This document shows positions 1-12,406 of a DNA stretch of 64,000 nt, piece after piece; position 1 is the stretch's first letter, and every line of letters begins with the position of its first letter. The notes under the pieces are model-generated. The model made no database searches, was not told the DNA's origin, and worked only from the letters and a program-made list of their open reading frames with translations. This stretch comes from Comamonas sp. Y33R10-2. GTDB taxonomy: Bacteria > Pseudomonadota > Gammaproteobacteria > Burkholderiales > Burkholderiaceae_C. Location: the NCBI RefSeq assembly GCF_019355935.1, contig NZ_CP079925.1, positions 2,418,001 to 2,482,000 of the forward strand, in the 5' to 3' direction. The position numbers and the translations under genes are program-made.

Positions 1-2613
<2,613 letters not shown>

Positions 2614-2872
2614 CTATAACTTTGACGTCTCTTGCGAAACACAAAGCTCTAGAACTTCAAAGACTGGTGAGGTCTTACACCTCACGCGTTATGCCGTAAT
2701 GTGAATATCTTTGGCTGTATCTTTCGACACAGCTTTGAGAATATTCGTCATTACTAAATATCTTTGCTTTCGCAAAATATTTGTTTTGACGCAATCAAAA
2801 AGTTGCTGATGGCACGGTGCATTAACCTTGGTTAATGCTTTCCACCAGCAACGCTGATTTCGACTCTATGAA

Positions 2873-2885
2873 TTTTTAAAGAACA
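2873..2885 (-). promoter_or_regulatory. boxA-like antitermination signal before 23S
   Basis: On the minus strand this reads TGTTCTTTAAAAA, close to the known rrn boxA sequence TGCTCTTTAACAA that recruits the Nus antitermination factors. Its place in the spacer ahead of 23S fits that role. Assignment is by similarity only. Confidence 0.6.
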
Positions 2886-2901
2886 GCCTATTGATCAAAG
2901 A

Positions 2902-2942
2902 TCAATATAAAAGCAGTCTGCTTCAGACTGCTTTTATATTGA
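2902..2942 (-). other. Perfect 19-bp stem, 3-nt loop hairpin in the rRNA spacer
   Basis: The arms 2902-2920 and 2924-2942 are exact reverse complements and the loop is 3 nt. The minus-strand RNA would form a long, AU-rich ended stem beside the boxA-like motif. It could be an RNase III substrate. It resembles an intrinsic terminator, but it lies upstream of 23S in an operon that must be read through. Confidence 0.8.
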
Positions 2943-3029
2943 ATTTCTGTTTTCGCCTTCTCAACCCATGCTTTGTAGCACTTGCTGAGCCCACGATTAT
3001 AGCATCACTGGACGCTATCATTTTTAACC

Positions 3030-3105
3030 TGGTGGAGGATGACGGGATCGAACCGACGACCCCCTGCTTGCAAAGCAGGTGCTCTCCCAGCTGAGCTAAT
3101 CCCCC
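3030..3105 (-). tRNA. tRNA-Ala(TGC)
   Basis: 76-nt tRNA on the minus strand with encoded CCA end. It starts GGGGGATTAGCTC and has anticodon loop CTTTGCAAG (anticodon TGC) and T-loop GGTTCGATCC. It is the usual spacer tRNA between 16S and 23S. Confidence 0.98.
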
Positions 3106-3145
3106 GGGATTGTCAATCCAGATGTTGGATTCAGTACCGAAGTAC

Positions 3146-3222
3146 TGGTGGGTCTAGTTGGGCTCGAACCAACGACCCCTGCGTTATCAACACAGTGCTC
3201 TAACCAGCTGAGCTACAGACCC
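3146..3222 (-). tRNA. tRNA-Ile(GAT)
   Basis: 77-nt tRNA on the minus strand with encoded CCA end. It starts GGGTCTGTAGCTC and has anticodon GAT within TTGATAA and T-loop GGTTCGAGCC. It precedes tRNA-Ala in the transcript, the normal order in the rrn spacer. Confidence 0.98.
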
Positions 3223-3283
3223 ATTCCAATTTCTTGCTCGCATCGATTTCTCAATACAAACCCGTTTTGGCTTGTTCCAACAA

Positions 3284-3304
3284 CCGATAAGTGTGGACGT
3301 TCAA
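3284..3304 (-). other. 16S trailer half of the RNase III processing stem
   Basis: The minus-strand RNA of this segment (containing CCACACTTATCGG) is complementary, apart from one G-U pair and small mismatches at the end, to the 16S leader at 4993-5013 (containing CCGATAAGTGTGG). Pairing of sequences flanking 16S creates the double helix that RNase III cuts in known bacterial rRNA maturation. Confidence 0.75.
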
Positions 3305-3323
3305 CTTAAAGCAGCATTTTTCC

Positions 3324-4857
<1,534 letters not shown>

Positions 4858-4992
4858 CGATCTTGAATTTAAAGTCTTTCGACTGCTCACTCACTTGACG
4901 GAATTAAGAAGAATAAATTCTTCCATAATTACTGTTTTCGTGAGCGCTTGATACTCCGAAGAGTTTTGTTCCGAAGAACTGGCTGCTTGCCA

Positions 4993-5013
4993 TCAAACGC
5001 CCACACTTATCGG
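4993..5013 (-). other. 16S leader half of the RNase III processing stem
   Basis: Leader segment containing CCGATAAGTGTGG on the minus strand. It pairs with 3284-3304 downstream of 16S to enclose the pre-16S RNA. Confidence 0.75.
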
Positions 5014-5097
5014 CTGTATTTTTTTAAGGATCTGAGAACTCAAACAGCTTTAAAACCACTTGAATTTCGTTGCTTGCTGTGATCAGCGAAGCCTTAG

Positions 5098-5124
5098 ATT
5101 GTAGCACTGTTTTCAGCATCTCAA
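5098..5124 (-). promoter_or_regulatory. Candidate rrn promoter P2
   Basis: The minus strand has TACAAT at 5103-5098 as the -10 element, preceded by TG (extended -10, TGCTACAAT). A weak -35-like TTGAGA lies at 5124-5119. The spacer is 15 bp, shorter than ideal. It lies about 240 bp upstream of 16S in the leader. This is a visual call; no transcription start is known. Confidence 0.45.
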
Positions 5125-5176
5125 TTTCTTGATTTGCTTCGAGAAAATTAGATCATCTCGTTCAGCGCAGCCTTGC

Positions 5177-5206
5177 ATTGTATACCGATTTTTGAGCACT
5201 TTGCAA
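5177..5206 (-). promoter_or_regulatory. Candidate rrn promoter P1
   Basis: The minus strand has a -35-like TTGCAA at 5206-5201 and a -10 TACAAT at 5182-5177, with an 18-bp spacer. It lies between the gshB terminator and the 16S leader, the expected place for the main rrn promoter. Tandem rrn promoters are common in bacteria. Confidence 0.5.
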
Positions 5207-5227
5207 ACCACATCAAGACAATTGAAA

Positions 5228-5263
5228 AAGAAGCCAGACAGGCTTTCGCCTGTCTGGCTTCTT
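5228..5263 (-). terminator. Strong intrinsic terminator after gshB
   Basis: The arms AAGAAGCCAGACAGGC and GCCTGTCTGGCTTCTT enclose a TTTC loop; the minus-strand transcript ends in CTTTTTCAAT. It begins 7 nt after the gshB stop and would insulate gshB from the rrn promoters just beyond. Confidence 0.9.
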
Positions 5264-5270
5264 GCATTCA

Positions 5271-6218
5271 TCAGGACTGAGCCGCTAACTCCAACGCATC
5301 CACAAACAGCGCTGCAACATCGCAACCCGTCTGGTCAAAAATTTCTTGGAAGCAGGTGGGGCTGGTCACATTGATTTCTGTGACGTTGTGGCCAATGACA
5401 TCCAGCCCAATCAGCAACAGGCCTCGCTGAACAAGGCGCTCACCAATAAATTCGGCTGTAGCTTTGTCTTGCTCTGTCAAAGGCTGGGCAACGCCTTTAC
5501 CGCCAGCCGCCAAGTTGCCGCGCACTTCATTGCCTTGCGGAATACGCGCCAAGCAAAAGGGAACCGGCTTGCCGCCAATGATGAGGACTCGCTTATCGCC
5601 ATGAACGATGTCGGGCAGGAACTTTTGCACCATGACGCTGGCAGCGCCGCCTTGATTGAGCGTTTCAATGATGCTGCCCAGATTGCGGCCATCATCCCCC
5701 ACACGGAAGATGCCTGCCCCACCCATGCCGTCGAGTGGCTTAAGGATGATGTCTTTGTGCTCTGCGTGAAAAGCCTTGATCTCCTGAGCGCTGCGAGTGA
5801 CCAAGGTGGGCGAGATGAACTGCGCAAACTCCATGATGGCGAGCTTTTCAGGGTGCTCACGCAGGGCACTTGGCTTGTTGAAGACCTTGGCGCCTTCTCG
5901 CTCGGCTTGACTGAGCATGTGCGTGGCGTAGAAGAACTCCGAGTCAAAAGGCGGGTCTTTGCGCATGACGATGGCGTCAAAGTCAGCCAGATTCACTGCT
6001 TTGTTGGCAGTTTCATCAAACCAAGCATCCTTGTTACCTGTCAAGGAGATGTAGCGCACCTGCGCCTTAACCTTGCCGCCACTTTGCCAAGAGATGTGTT
6101 TGGGCTCGCAAGCCACGATCTGATGTCCACGGCGCTGGGCTTCGCGCATCATGGCAAAGGTGGAGTCTTTGTAAATGACAAAGGATTCCAACGGATCGGC
6201 GACAAACAGTATTTGCAT
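5271..6218 (-). CDS. gshB: Glutathione synthetase
   Basis: Cytosolic ATP-grasp ligase that joins gamma-glutamylcysteine and glycine, the second step of glutathione synthesis. The 315-residue protein begins MQILFVADPLES, like the family. It carries the MRKDPPFD substrate-site motif near residue 85, the glycine-rich ATP loop KPLDGMGGAGIF near 155-166 and the C-terminal INVTSPT motif. Length matches the family (about 315). The ATG at 6218 is chosen because the homologous N-terminus begins there; the upstream in-frame extension looks non-coding. The partner gshA lies 3.3 kb upstream on the same strand, separated by kup and benE. A strong terminator follows directly. Confidence 0.97.
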   Translation of the reverse strand: MQILFVADPLESFVIYKDSTFAMMREAQRRGHQIVACEPKHISWQSGGKVKAQVRYISLTGNKDAWFDETANKAVNLADFDAIVMRKDPPFDSEFFYATHMLSQAEREGAKVFNKPSALREHPEKLAIMEFAQFISPTLVTRSAQEIKAFHAEHKDIILKPLDGMGGAGIFRVGDDGRNLGSIIETLNQGGAASVMVQKFLPDIVHGDKRVLIIGGKPVPFCLARIPQGNEVRGNLAAGGKGVAQPLTEQDKATAEFIGERLVQRGLLLIGLDVIGHNVTEINVTSPTCFQEIFDQTGCDVAALFVDALELAAQS

Positions 6219-6290
6219 GGTGATAACTCTATAGCTAGATATGGGCATCATGCCCAGACAGGCATAACACCACAAAGAGGCGGCTGATGC

Positions 6291-7469
6291 TCAGGCGGCC
6301 CGGGCTCGGTAGCTCTGAACGCATAAGGCCAGACTACCAGCAACCACACCCCAGAAGGCTGAGCCCACGCCGCCAATGACGACGCCGCTGAGCGTAACGA
6401 GGAAGGTGATGAGTGCAGCCTCTCGGTGCTTTTCATCTTTGAAGGCTGTGGCCATGCCGCCGCCGATGGAGCCAAGCAAGGCCAGACCGGCAATGCAGGC
6501 AACCAGCTCTTTAGGGAAGGCTGTGAGCAGCCCTGTGACTACGGCACCAAAGATACCTATCAATATATATAGCAGGCCGCACACAGCCGCTGCCGTATAG
6601 CGCTTGCTTTTATCTTCATGCGCCTCATCGCCCATACATATAGCAGCGGTAATGGCGCTGAGGTTCAGGGCATAGCCGCCAAACGGAGCCAGCAACAAAG
6701 TCGCAACACCCGTGGCACTGATGATCTTGGATACAGGTATCGGATAGCCTGTGGCACGAATCACCGCTACACCCGGCAAATTTTGTGATGCCATAGTCAC
6801 TACAAACAGGGGCAACGCCAGGCTAATGAGTGCGGGCAGTGAGAACACAGGAGCCGTATAGACCGGAATAGCCAGCCCCGCATGGACAGCCGACCACTGC
6901 ATTTGTCCGTTCAACGCTGCCCAGAGCGTGCCCGCCAGCAAGGTGATGATGACGGCGTAGCGAGCGGCCATGCGGCGCGAGAGCAAATAGGCCAGCAGCA
7001 TGACGAGCACCAGGGACAGATTGCTCTGCGCCGCAGAGAAGGCCTGCATACCGAACTTGGCCAGCACGCCAGCCAGCAAAGCCGAGGCAATCTCCACGGG
7101 GATGCGGTTCATGATGCGCTCAAACCAACCCGTCACCCCCACCAAAATGATGAGCACCGCGCTGACGATGAAGGCACCAATGGCCTCACTCATGGAAAAG
7201 CCACCCGCCAAACCCGCCGTAGCCAGCACCGCCGCCCCCGGCGTAGACCAAGCCACCATCACAGGCATGCGCAAGATAAGCGAAGGCACCAGTGAGCAAA
7301 GCCCCATGCCCAGCCCCAGAGCCCAGATCCAAGAGGTGATTTGCTCAGGCGTGGCTTGAAAGGCCTGCGCCGCCTGAAATACCAGAGCCACCGAGCTGGT
7401 AAAGCCCACCAAAACCGCCACAAAGCCTGCGGCCACGGCGGCAGGACTCAAATCTTTGAAAAAGCGCAT
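6291..7469 (-). CDS. benE: BenE-family benzoate/H+ symporter
   Basis: Inner-membrane protein of 392 residues, hydrophobic throughout and predicted to span the membrane about 11-12 times. It matches the BenE family, known for proton-coupled aromatic acid uptake, by overall pattern and by the conserved stretch ASQNLPGVAVIRATGYP near residue 230. No benzoate-degradation genes are nearby, so the substrate is uncertain; other aromatic acids or purine-like solutes are possible. It sits between kup and gshB on the same strand, with 72 bp before gshB. It may be an insertion into an ancestral gshA-gshB pair. Confidence 0.9.
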   Translation of the reverse strand: MRFFKDLSPAAVAAGFVAVLVGFTSSVALVFQAAQAFQATPEQITSWIWALGLGMGLCSLVPSLILRMPVMVAWSTPGAAVLATAGLAGGFSMSEAIGAFIVSAVLIILVGVTGWFERIMNRIPVEIASALLAGVLAKFGMQAFSAAQSNLSLVLVMLLAYLLSRRMAARYAVIITLLAGTLWAALNGQMQWSAVHAGLAIPVYTAPVFSLPALISLALPLFVVTMASQNLPGVAVIRATGYPIPVSKIISATGVATLLLAPFGGYALNLSAITAAICMGDEAHEDKSKRYTAAAVCGLLYILIGIFGAVVTGLLTAFPKELVACIAGLALLGSIGGGMATAFKDEKHREAALITFLVTLSGVVIGGVGSAFWGVVAGSLALCVQSYRARAA

Positions 7470-7607
7470 CTGCTCATTCTGGCATCAGGCTTACCAATGT
7501 TGATACGCACTTTGGCGAGCAAAGACAGCGCAGACACGATTTGCTATTGAATAAATAGCTACAAGCCATTATCGATATTGGACTAAGGAGCTTTTTTAGC
7601 CAAAAAA
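7470..7607. other. Intergenic region kup-benE with repeat-like sequence
   Basis: 138 bp without a gene. Around 7540-7600 are short motifs (TAGCTA, ATTGAATAAATAGCTAC) that resemble the CAGCTATCAA tail of the hairpin repeats at 17114, 47754 and 63852. The minus strand after the kup stop passes through a weak hairpin-like stretch, but I cannot call a clear terminator. Confidence 0.4.
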
Positions 7608-9476
7608 TTACAACTCAATCTTAGAGCCGAGCTCCACCACCGAGTTGCTGGGCAGGTGCAGAAAGTCTGAAACACGGCTGGCGTTGCGGTGCATTTGGGC
7701 AAATAGCTTCTCGCGCCAATGGGCCATGGAGTTGTTCATGCGCGGAATGATCACATCTCGCGATAGGAAGTAGCTAGTGGACATGGGGTCCAGCATGCAG
7801 CCCTGCGCGCGCAACTGCGCCAGCGCGGCTGGCACATCGGGCTCGTTCTTGAAGCCATAGTGAATCATCACCTCCCAGCATTCACCACCTAGAGACTCAG
7901 ACTCAATTCGCTTTTCCAAGCCTACCCACGGCACTTCATGATTGCGTACCGTCACAAAGAGGTTGCGCTCATGCAGCACTTTGTTGTGCTTGAGGTTGTG
8001 CAGCAAAGCATGGGGCACGACACCCGGCTCACCGGATAAAAATACTGCCGTACCCCGCACGCGGGTGGGAGGGTGGCGCCAAGTAGCCTCCAAGAATTCG
8101 CGCAAGTTCAATGCATCGGCCTGCAATTTCTTATGCAGCAACTCGCGGCCACGGCGCCAAGTCATCATCAACGTAAAGACCGTGCCGCCAATCAGCAGAG
8201 GGAACCAGCCGCCCTCAAACAGCTTGAGCAGATTGGAGGCGAAGAAGGCCAAGTCCACTGCAAAGAAGAAACCCGTCGCCAGCAGGCACAGGGCCAACGG
8301 GTAGTTCCAGCGATAGCGAATGACGAAGAAAGTCAGCATGGTGGTGATCAACATGTCCAACGTCACCGCGATACCGTAAGCAGCCGCCAGATTGCCACTG
8401 CTTCTAAACAGCAACACCGCCAGCACAATCGCGACAAACAGGCTCCAGTTGACCAGCGGCATATAGATCTGCCCCGCCTCCTTCACACTGGTATGGCGCA
8501 CCTCAAAGCGAGGGAAGTAGCCCAGTTGTATGACCTGACGGGTCACACTGAAAGCACCGGTGATCAGTGCCTGCGAGGCAATGACCGTGGCCATGGTGGC
8601 CATGATGACCAGCGGCAGCAGCGCCCAGCCAGGCGCCATCATGAAAAACGGGTTTTTTACGGCATCGGGGTTAGCCAGCAGCAGCGCGCCTTGGCCAAAG
8701 TAGTTCAGCGTCAGCGCTGGCATAGCGATGGTGAACCAAGCCAGACGAATCGGCTTTTTACCAAAGTGACCCAAGTCAGCGTACAGCGCTTCCGCGCCTG
8801 TAACGCAGAGCACCACCGCACCCAAAATAATGAAGCTGGTGCCGGGACTGTTCCAGATGAACATCACAGCGTAATGGGGGCTGATGCCCGCCAAAATTTC
8901 CGGGTGCCCCATGATTTGGTACACGCCCAGCAAGGCGATGCAGGCAAACCAAGCCACTGTGATGGGGCCAAAAAACTTGCCAATACCTGCTGTGCCGCGC
9001 TTTTGCACAAAGAACAGCAGAAACAAAATCACCAGGGTTAGCGGAATTACCGCTTGCTTAAAGTGCGGCGAGATGACCTCCAGACCCTCAACAGCCGAGA
9101 GCACCGAGATGGCCGGGGTGATCACCCCATCGCCATAAAACAGCGAGGTGCCGAACATGCCCACCAAAAACAGCGTTTTGGACAGGCGCGGCTTGTCTTT
9201 GACTGTCTGTGAAGCCAAAGCCAGCATGGCCACCAAGCCACCCTCGCCATTGTTGTCGGCTCGCAGTACTAAAACCACGTACTTAAGGGAGACGATGACC
9301 GTGAGCGTCCAAAACAGCAGCGAGAGCACGCCGTAGACATTGGCCGGCGTAAAAGGCACATGGCCTGAGCCAAAAACCTCCTTGACCGAGTACAAAACAC
9401 TGGTGCCTATGTCTCCATAGACGACACCGATCGCACCCAGAGTAAGGGCGCCAAGCGAGGATTTTGAATTTTGCAC
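7608..9476 (-). CDS. kup: Kup low-affinity potassium transporter
   Basis: Inner-membrane K+ uptake protein of the Kup/HAK/KT family, probably K+/H+ symport, 622 residues (family about 620-630). The N-terminal half has about 12 membrane segments. The family opening [16 protein letters not shown] is at residues 14-29, and [11 protein letters not shown] and [19 protein letters not shown] follow. The last 170 residues form the soluble C-terminal domain. The start is a GTG at 9476; no ATG precedes the conserved motif. It lies between gshA and benE, with trkH and trkA further upstream, so two independent K+ uptake systems are close together. Confidence 0.96.
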   Translation of the reverse strand: MQNSKSSLGALTLGAIGVVYGDIGTSVLYSVKEVFGSGHVPFTPANVYGVLSLLFWTLTVIVSLKYVVLVLRADNNGEGGLVAMLALASQTVKDKPRLSKTLFLVGMFGTSLFYGDGVITPAISVLSAVEGLEVISPHFKQAVIPLTLVILFLLFFVQKRGTAGIGKFFGPITVAWFACIALLGVYQIMGHPEILAGISPHYAVMFIWNSPGTSFIILGAVVLCVTGAEALYADLGHFGKKPIRLAWFTIAMPALTLNYFGQGALLLANPDAVKNPFFMMAPGWALLPLVIMATMATVIASQALITGAFSVTRQVIQLGYFPRFEVRHTSVKEAGQIYMPLVNWSLFVAIVLAVLLFRSSGNLAAAYGIAVTLDMLITTMLTFFVIRYRWNYPLALCLLATGFFFAVDLAFFASNLLKLFEGGWFPLLIGGTVFTLMMTWRRGRELLHKKLQADALNLREFLEATWRHPPTRVRGTAVFLSGEPGVVPHALLHNLKHNKVLHERNLFVTVRNHEVPWVGLEKRIESESLGGECWEVMIHYGFKNEPDVPAALAQLRAQGCMLDPMSTSYFLSRDVIIPRMNNSMAHWREKLFAQMHRNASRVSDFLHLPSNSVVELGSKIEL

Positions 9477-9555
9477 AGATCAGGACGCGGCTCGTAAGGC
9501 GGTCACCAAATTAGAAGATTGCCGGCATTGTGCTCCGCCCAATGCCGTTTGTTAA

Positions 9556-10851
9556 TCAATCGTAAATTTCTGCGTCAGGGTTAGTGGCTTCCAGCTCATA
9601 GCTCGCCGCCAACATGGCCAAACGTGCTACCACGCCGTACATATAGAAACGATTGGGTGCGCTGGCTCCGGGGCGCATACCTGCCTGCGGCAGGTGATTG
9701 CTTTGCTGGAAGGCAAGCGGCACATAACCGGCACCGGGAGTATTCAGGTTTTCGTCCTCGCCGCGCTCGGGGTGCATACGGTAGAAGCCACCCACCACAT
9801 AGCGATCCATCATGTAGACCACCGGCTCGGCCACGGCATTGTGCATGCGCTCATAGGTCAAAACGCCTTCTTGCACGATGACGTCATGGACAGTTTGGCC
9901 GTCTTTGATGAGACCCATCTTGTTGCGGCTCTTGCGCGGCAGCGCGGCCAACTCTTTGGCATCTCGCACTGTCATCACGCCCATGCCGTAAGTGCCGTTA
10001 TCAGCCTTCACAACAGCAAACGGTTTTTCCTTGATGCCGTACTCTTTGTACTTGCGACGCACTTTGGAGAGGATCACATCGACCTGATCGGCCAGTGCGT
10101 CCATGCCCGTACCTTCGGCAAAGTCAATGTTTTCGACTTGGCCAAATAGCGGGTTGATCAGCCATGGATCAATCCCCAGCAGCTTGCCAAAACGCTTACC
10201 GACTTCTTCGTAGCTTTGGAAGTGACGGCTCTTGCGGCGCACATTCCAGCCTGCATGCAAAGGCGGCAGCAGATGCTGCTCGTACAGCTCTTCAATGATG
10301 CCGGGCACACCTGTGGACAAATCGTTGTTCAGCAAGATGGTACAAGGATCGAAATCCTTGAGGCCCAGGCGGCGCTTGCCGCGAATCACCGGCTCGAGCT
10401 GAATCTCATCACCCAAAGGTAATGTGATGGTCAGCGTCTTCTTAATTTCTGGGCTGATGGAGCCAATGCGCACATTGAGACCCGCCATGGAGAAGATACG
10501 CTTGAGCTGCAGCACGCTAGACAGGTAGTGCGTGTTGCGCGTGTGGTTCTCAGGAATGATCAGCAGATTGCGCGCTTCAGGACATATCTTTTCGATAGCA
10601 GCCATCGCAGCCTGTACGGCAAGCGGCAGCATTTCATCGGTCAGATTATTCCAGCCACCCGGAAACAAATTAGTGTCCACCGGTGCCAGCTTGAAACCCG
10701 CATTACGAATGTCCACCGAGCAGTAAAACGGAGGCGTGTGCTCCATCCACTCCAGACGGAACCAACGCTCGATAGCAGGCATTGAATCGAGAACGCGCTG
10801 CTCAAGTTCGTTAATGGGGCCGGTCAAAGCCGTGACAAGATGTGGAACCAT
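9556..10851 (-). CDS. gshA: Glutamate-cysteine ligase, proteobacterial (non-enteric) type
   Basis: Catalyses the first step of glutathione synthesis, gamma-linking glutamate and cysteine with ATP. The 431-residue protein matches the group of GshA enzymes found in beta- and some gammaproteobacteria (the 'ferrooxidans-type' family) rather than E. coli GshA. Recognisable parts are the N-terminal NAGFKLAPVDTNLFPGGWNN near residues 50-70 and the nucleotide-binding VVKADNGTYGMGVMTV near 280-295. The ATG at 10851 fits the homologous start. In many relatives gshA and gshB are adjacent; here kup and benE lie between them on the same strand. Confidence 0.93.
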   Translation of the reverse strand: MVPHLVTALTGPINELEQRVLDSMPAIERWFRLEWMEHTPPFYCSVDIRNAGFKLAPVDTNLFPGGWNNLTDEMLPLAVQAAMAAIEKICPEARNLLIIPENHTRNTHYLSSVLQLKRIFSMAGLNVRIGSISPEIKKTLTITLPLGDEIQLEPVIRGKRRLGLKDFDPCTILLNNDLSTGVPGIIEELYEQHLLPPLHAGWNVRRKSRHFQSYEEVGKRFGKLLGIDPWLINPLFGQVENIDFAEGTGMDALADQVDVILSKVRRKYKEYGIKEKPFAVVKADNGTYGMGVMTVRDAKELAALPRKSRNKMGLIKDGQTVHDVIVQEGVLTYERMHNAVAEPVVYMMDRYVVGGFYRMHPERGEDENLNTPGAGYVPLAFQQSNHLPQAGMRPGASAPNRFYMYGVVARLAMLAASYELEATNPDAEIYD

Positions 10852-10930
10852 AAATACCCTCAGGAGACGGTGGTGGGGTGCGATTGTAGAGATTGGAGCA
10901 TGAGATAGGTGTTTTCCCTAGTTTTATATC

Positions 10931-12397
10931 TCAGCGACGCCAGAAAGCCGGCGTCAGCAAAGCCATAAAACTCAGTATCTCAAGCCGTCCTAACAACATA
11001 GCAAGAGTACACACCCATATCTGGAAATCAGTCAACACCGTGTAATTCGATGCTGGGCCAATCGCCCCGAGTCCCGGCCCCATGCAATGCACGCTGGCCA
11101 GAACCGCAGAAAAAGCAGTTAAAGGATCAAGGTCTGTGAGCAACAACACCATGCTCAACACAATGACCGTTGCGCCATACACAAGCATGTAGGCAAGCAC
11201 CGAAAAAATCATCGGGTTATCCACCACTGCATCGCCTAGGCGCACGGGCTGCACGGCGCGCGGGTGTACCAAGCGCGTCATCTCGCGCCTGGCTTGCTTT
11301 ACCAAGATCAGCATACGTACCATCTTGATGCCGCCGCCGGTCGAGCCGGCGCTGGTGGCCACGCCAGACAATAGCAGCAGCAGAACCGGAATAAAAACCG
11401 GCCAAGCCAGGTAGTCCGTGGTGGTAAAGCCCGTGGTGCTTGCCACAGAGACGGTATGAAACATGCCAAAGCGCAGCGCATCTAGCGGACCGTAAACACC
11501 CTTAACCCACAGTAGCAGAGCCACCAGCAGACCGGCACCAACCAGCACACCGATGGTGGCGCGCATTTCCGGGTCGCGCATAAAGCTGTCTAGCCGCCCT
11601 TTGCGCATGGCCACAAAATACAGCGCAAAGTTACAGCTGGCCAGCAGCATAAAGAGCAGCGCCGCAGCCTCTAGCAAAGGCGAGTTGAAATAGCCAAAGC
11701 TGGCGTCGTGCGATGACAGACCGCCCAAGCTCACCGTAGCGAACATGTGCATCAGCGCATCAAGCGGCTGCATGCCAAAAGCCCAAAACGCCAGAAAGCA
11801 ACCTGTGGAAAATAGAGCGTACACACCCCATAAGCCCTTGGCGGTCTCTGTAATGCGCGGGGTCAGTTTGGTGTCTTTGACTGGGCCAGCAGCCTCTGCG
11901 CGAAACAGTTGTGCGCCACCAACACCTAGCAGCGGCAAGATGGCCACGGCCAAAATCAAAATCCCCATACCGCCGATCCACTGCATGAAGGTGCGCCATA
12001 CATTAATGGACACCGGAAGCTGGTCTAGCCCGCTGAGAACCGTCGCGCCAGCGGTCGTCAAACCAGACACCGCTTCAAAATAGGCATGGGTAAAGCTAAT
12101 CGAGATACCGACCCGGTTCAAGCCGAGTATCAGCGGCAGCGTAGCGCACAGCGGCAAGACCACCCAAACCAAGGTCACCAAAATCACGCCGTGGCGCGGC
12201 TGTAAGTCTTGTTTGTGGCGATGCAGACCGCCCCATAGCAGCAAGCCCACGCCCACGGTCAAGCCCATTGCCCAAGGGTAGATGCGCCAGATACCATCTT
12301 GCATAAACCACGAAACGCCAAAAGGCAGCAGCATGGAAGCGGCAAACATGATCATCAACATGCCCAGCACGCGCAGGACAGGTAGCAGGTCTTTCAT
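10931..12397 (-). CDS. trkH: Trk potassium uptake channel subunit TrkH
   Basis: Membrane channel of the Trk K+ uptake system, gated by the cytosolic regulator TrkA. It has 488 residues (family about 480) with repeated membrane-pore-membrane units. The four pore signatures are visible as SGLTTAGATVL, TVSLGGLSSHD, STTGFTTTDY and SVHCMGPGLG, each with the selectivity-filter glycine. It starts 9 bp after the trkA stop, so the two form an operon with trkA first. Confidence 0.96.
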   Translation of the reverse strand: MKDLLPVLRVLGMLMIMFAASMLLPFGVSWFMQDGIWRIYPWAMGLTVGVGLLLWGGLHRHKQDLQPRHGVILVTLVWVVLPLCATLPLILGLNRVGISISFTHAYFEAVSGLTTAGATVLSGLDQLPVSINVWRTFMQWIGGMGILILAVAILPLLGVGGAQLFRAEAAGPVKDTKLTPRITETAKGLWGVYALFSTGCFLAFWAFGMQPLDALMHMFATVSLGGLSSHDASFGYFNSPLLEAAALLFMLLASCNFALYFVAMRKGRLDSFMRDPEMRATIGVLVGAGLLVALLLWVKGVYGPLDALRFGMFHTVSVASTTGFTTTDYLAWPVFIPVLLLLLSGVATSAGSTGGGIKMVRMLILVKQARREMTRLVHPRAVQPVRLGDAVVDNPMIFSVLAYMLVYGATVIVLSMVLLLTDLDPLTAFSAVLASVHCMGPGLGAIGPASNYTVLTDFQIWVCTLAMLLGRLEILSFMALLTPAFWRR

Positions 12398-12406
12398 GGA
12401 TGAAGC

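Larger units (their letters stand above)
2614..3029 (-). other. Internal transcribed spacer between tRNA-Ala and 23S
   Basis: Transcribed spacer without a gene. It holds several inverted repeats: a 19-bp perfect hairpin at 2902-2942, a 9-bp inverted repeat at 2819-2838 (GCATTAACC/GGTTAATGC) and a small hairpin near 2762-2782 around TTTGC-TTTC-GCAAA. A boxA-like sequence lies at 2873-2885. Such spacers carry RNase III processing sites and antitermination signals; the 3' partner of any 23S processing stem is outside the window. Confidence 0.8.

Noticed and set aside
5346..6287. 313-residue antisense frame opposite gshB
   Set aside because: Shadow of glutathione synthetase; no domain, no ribosome binding site.
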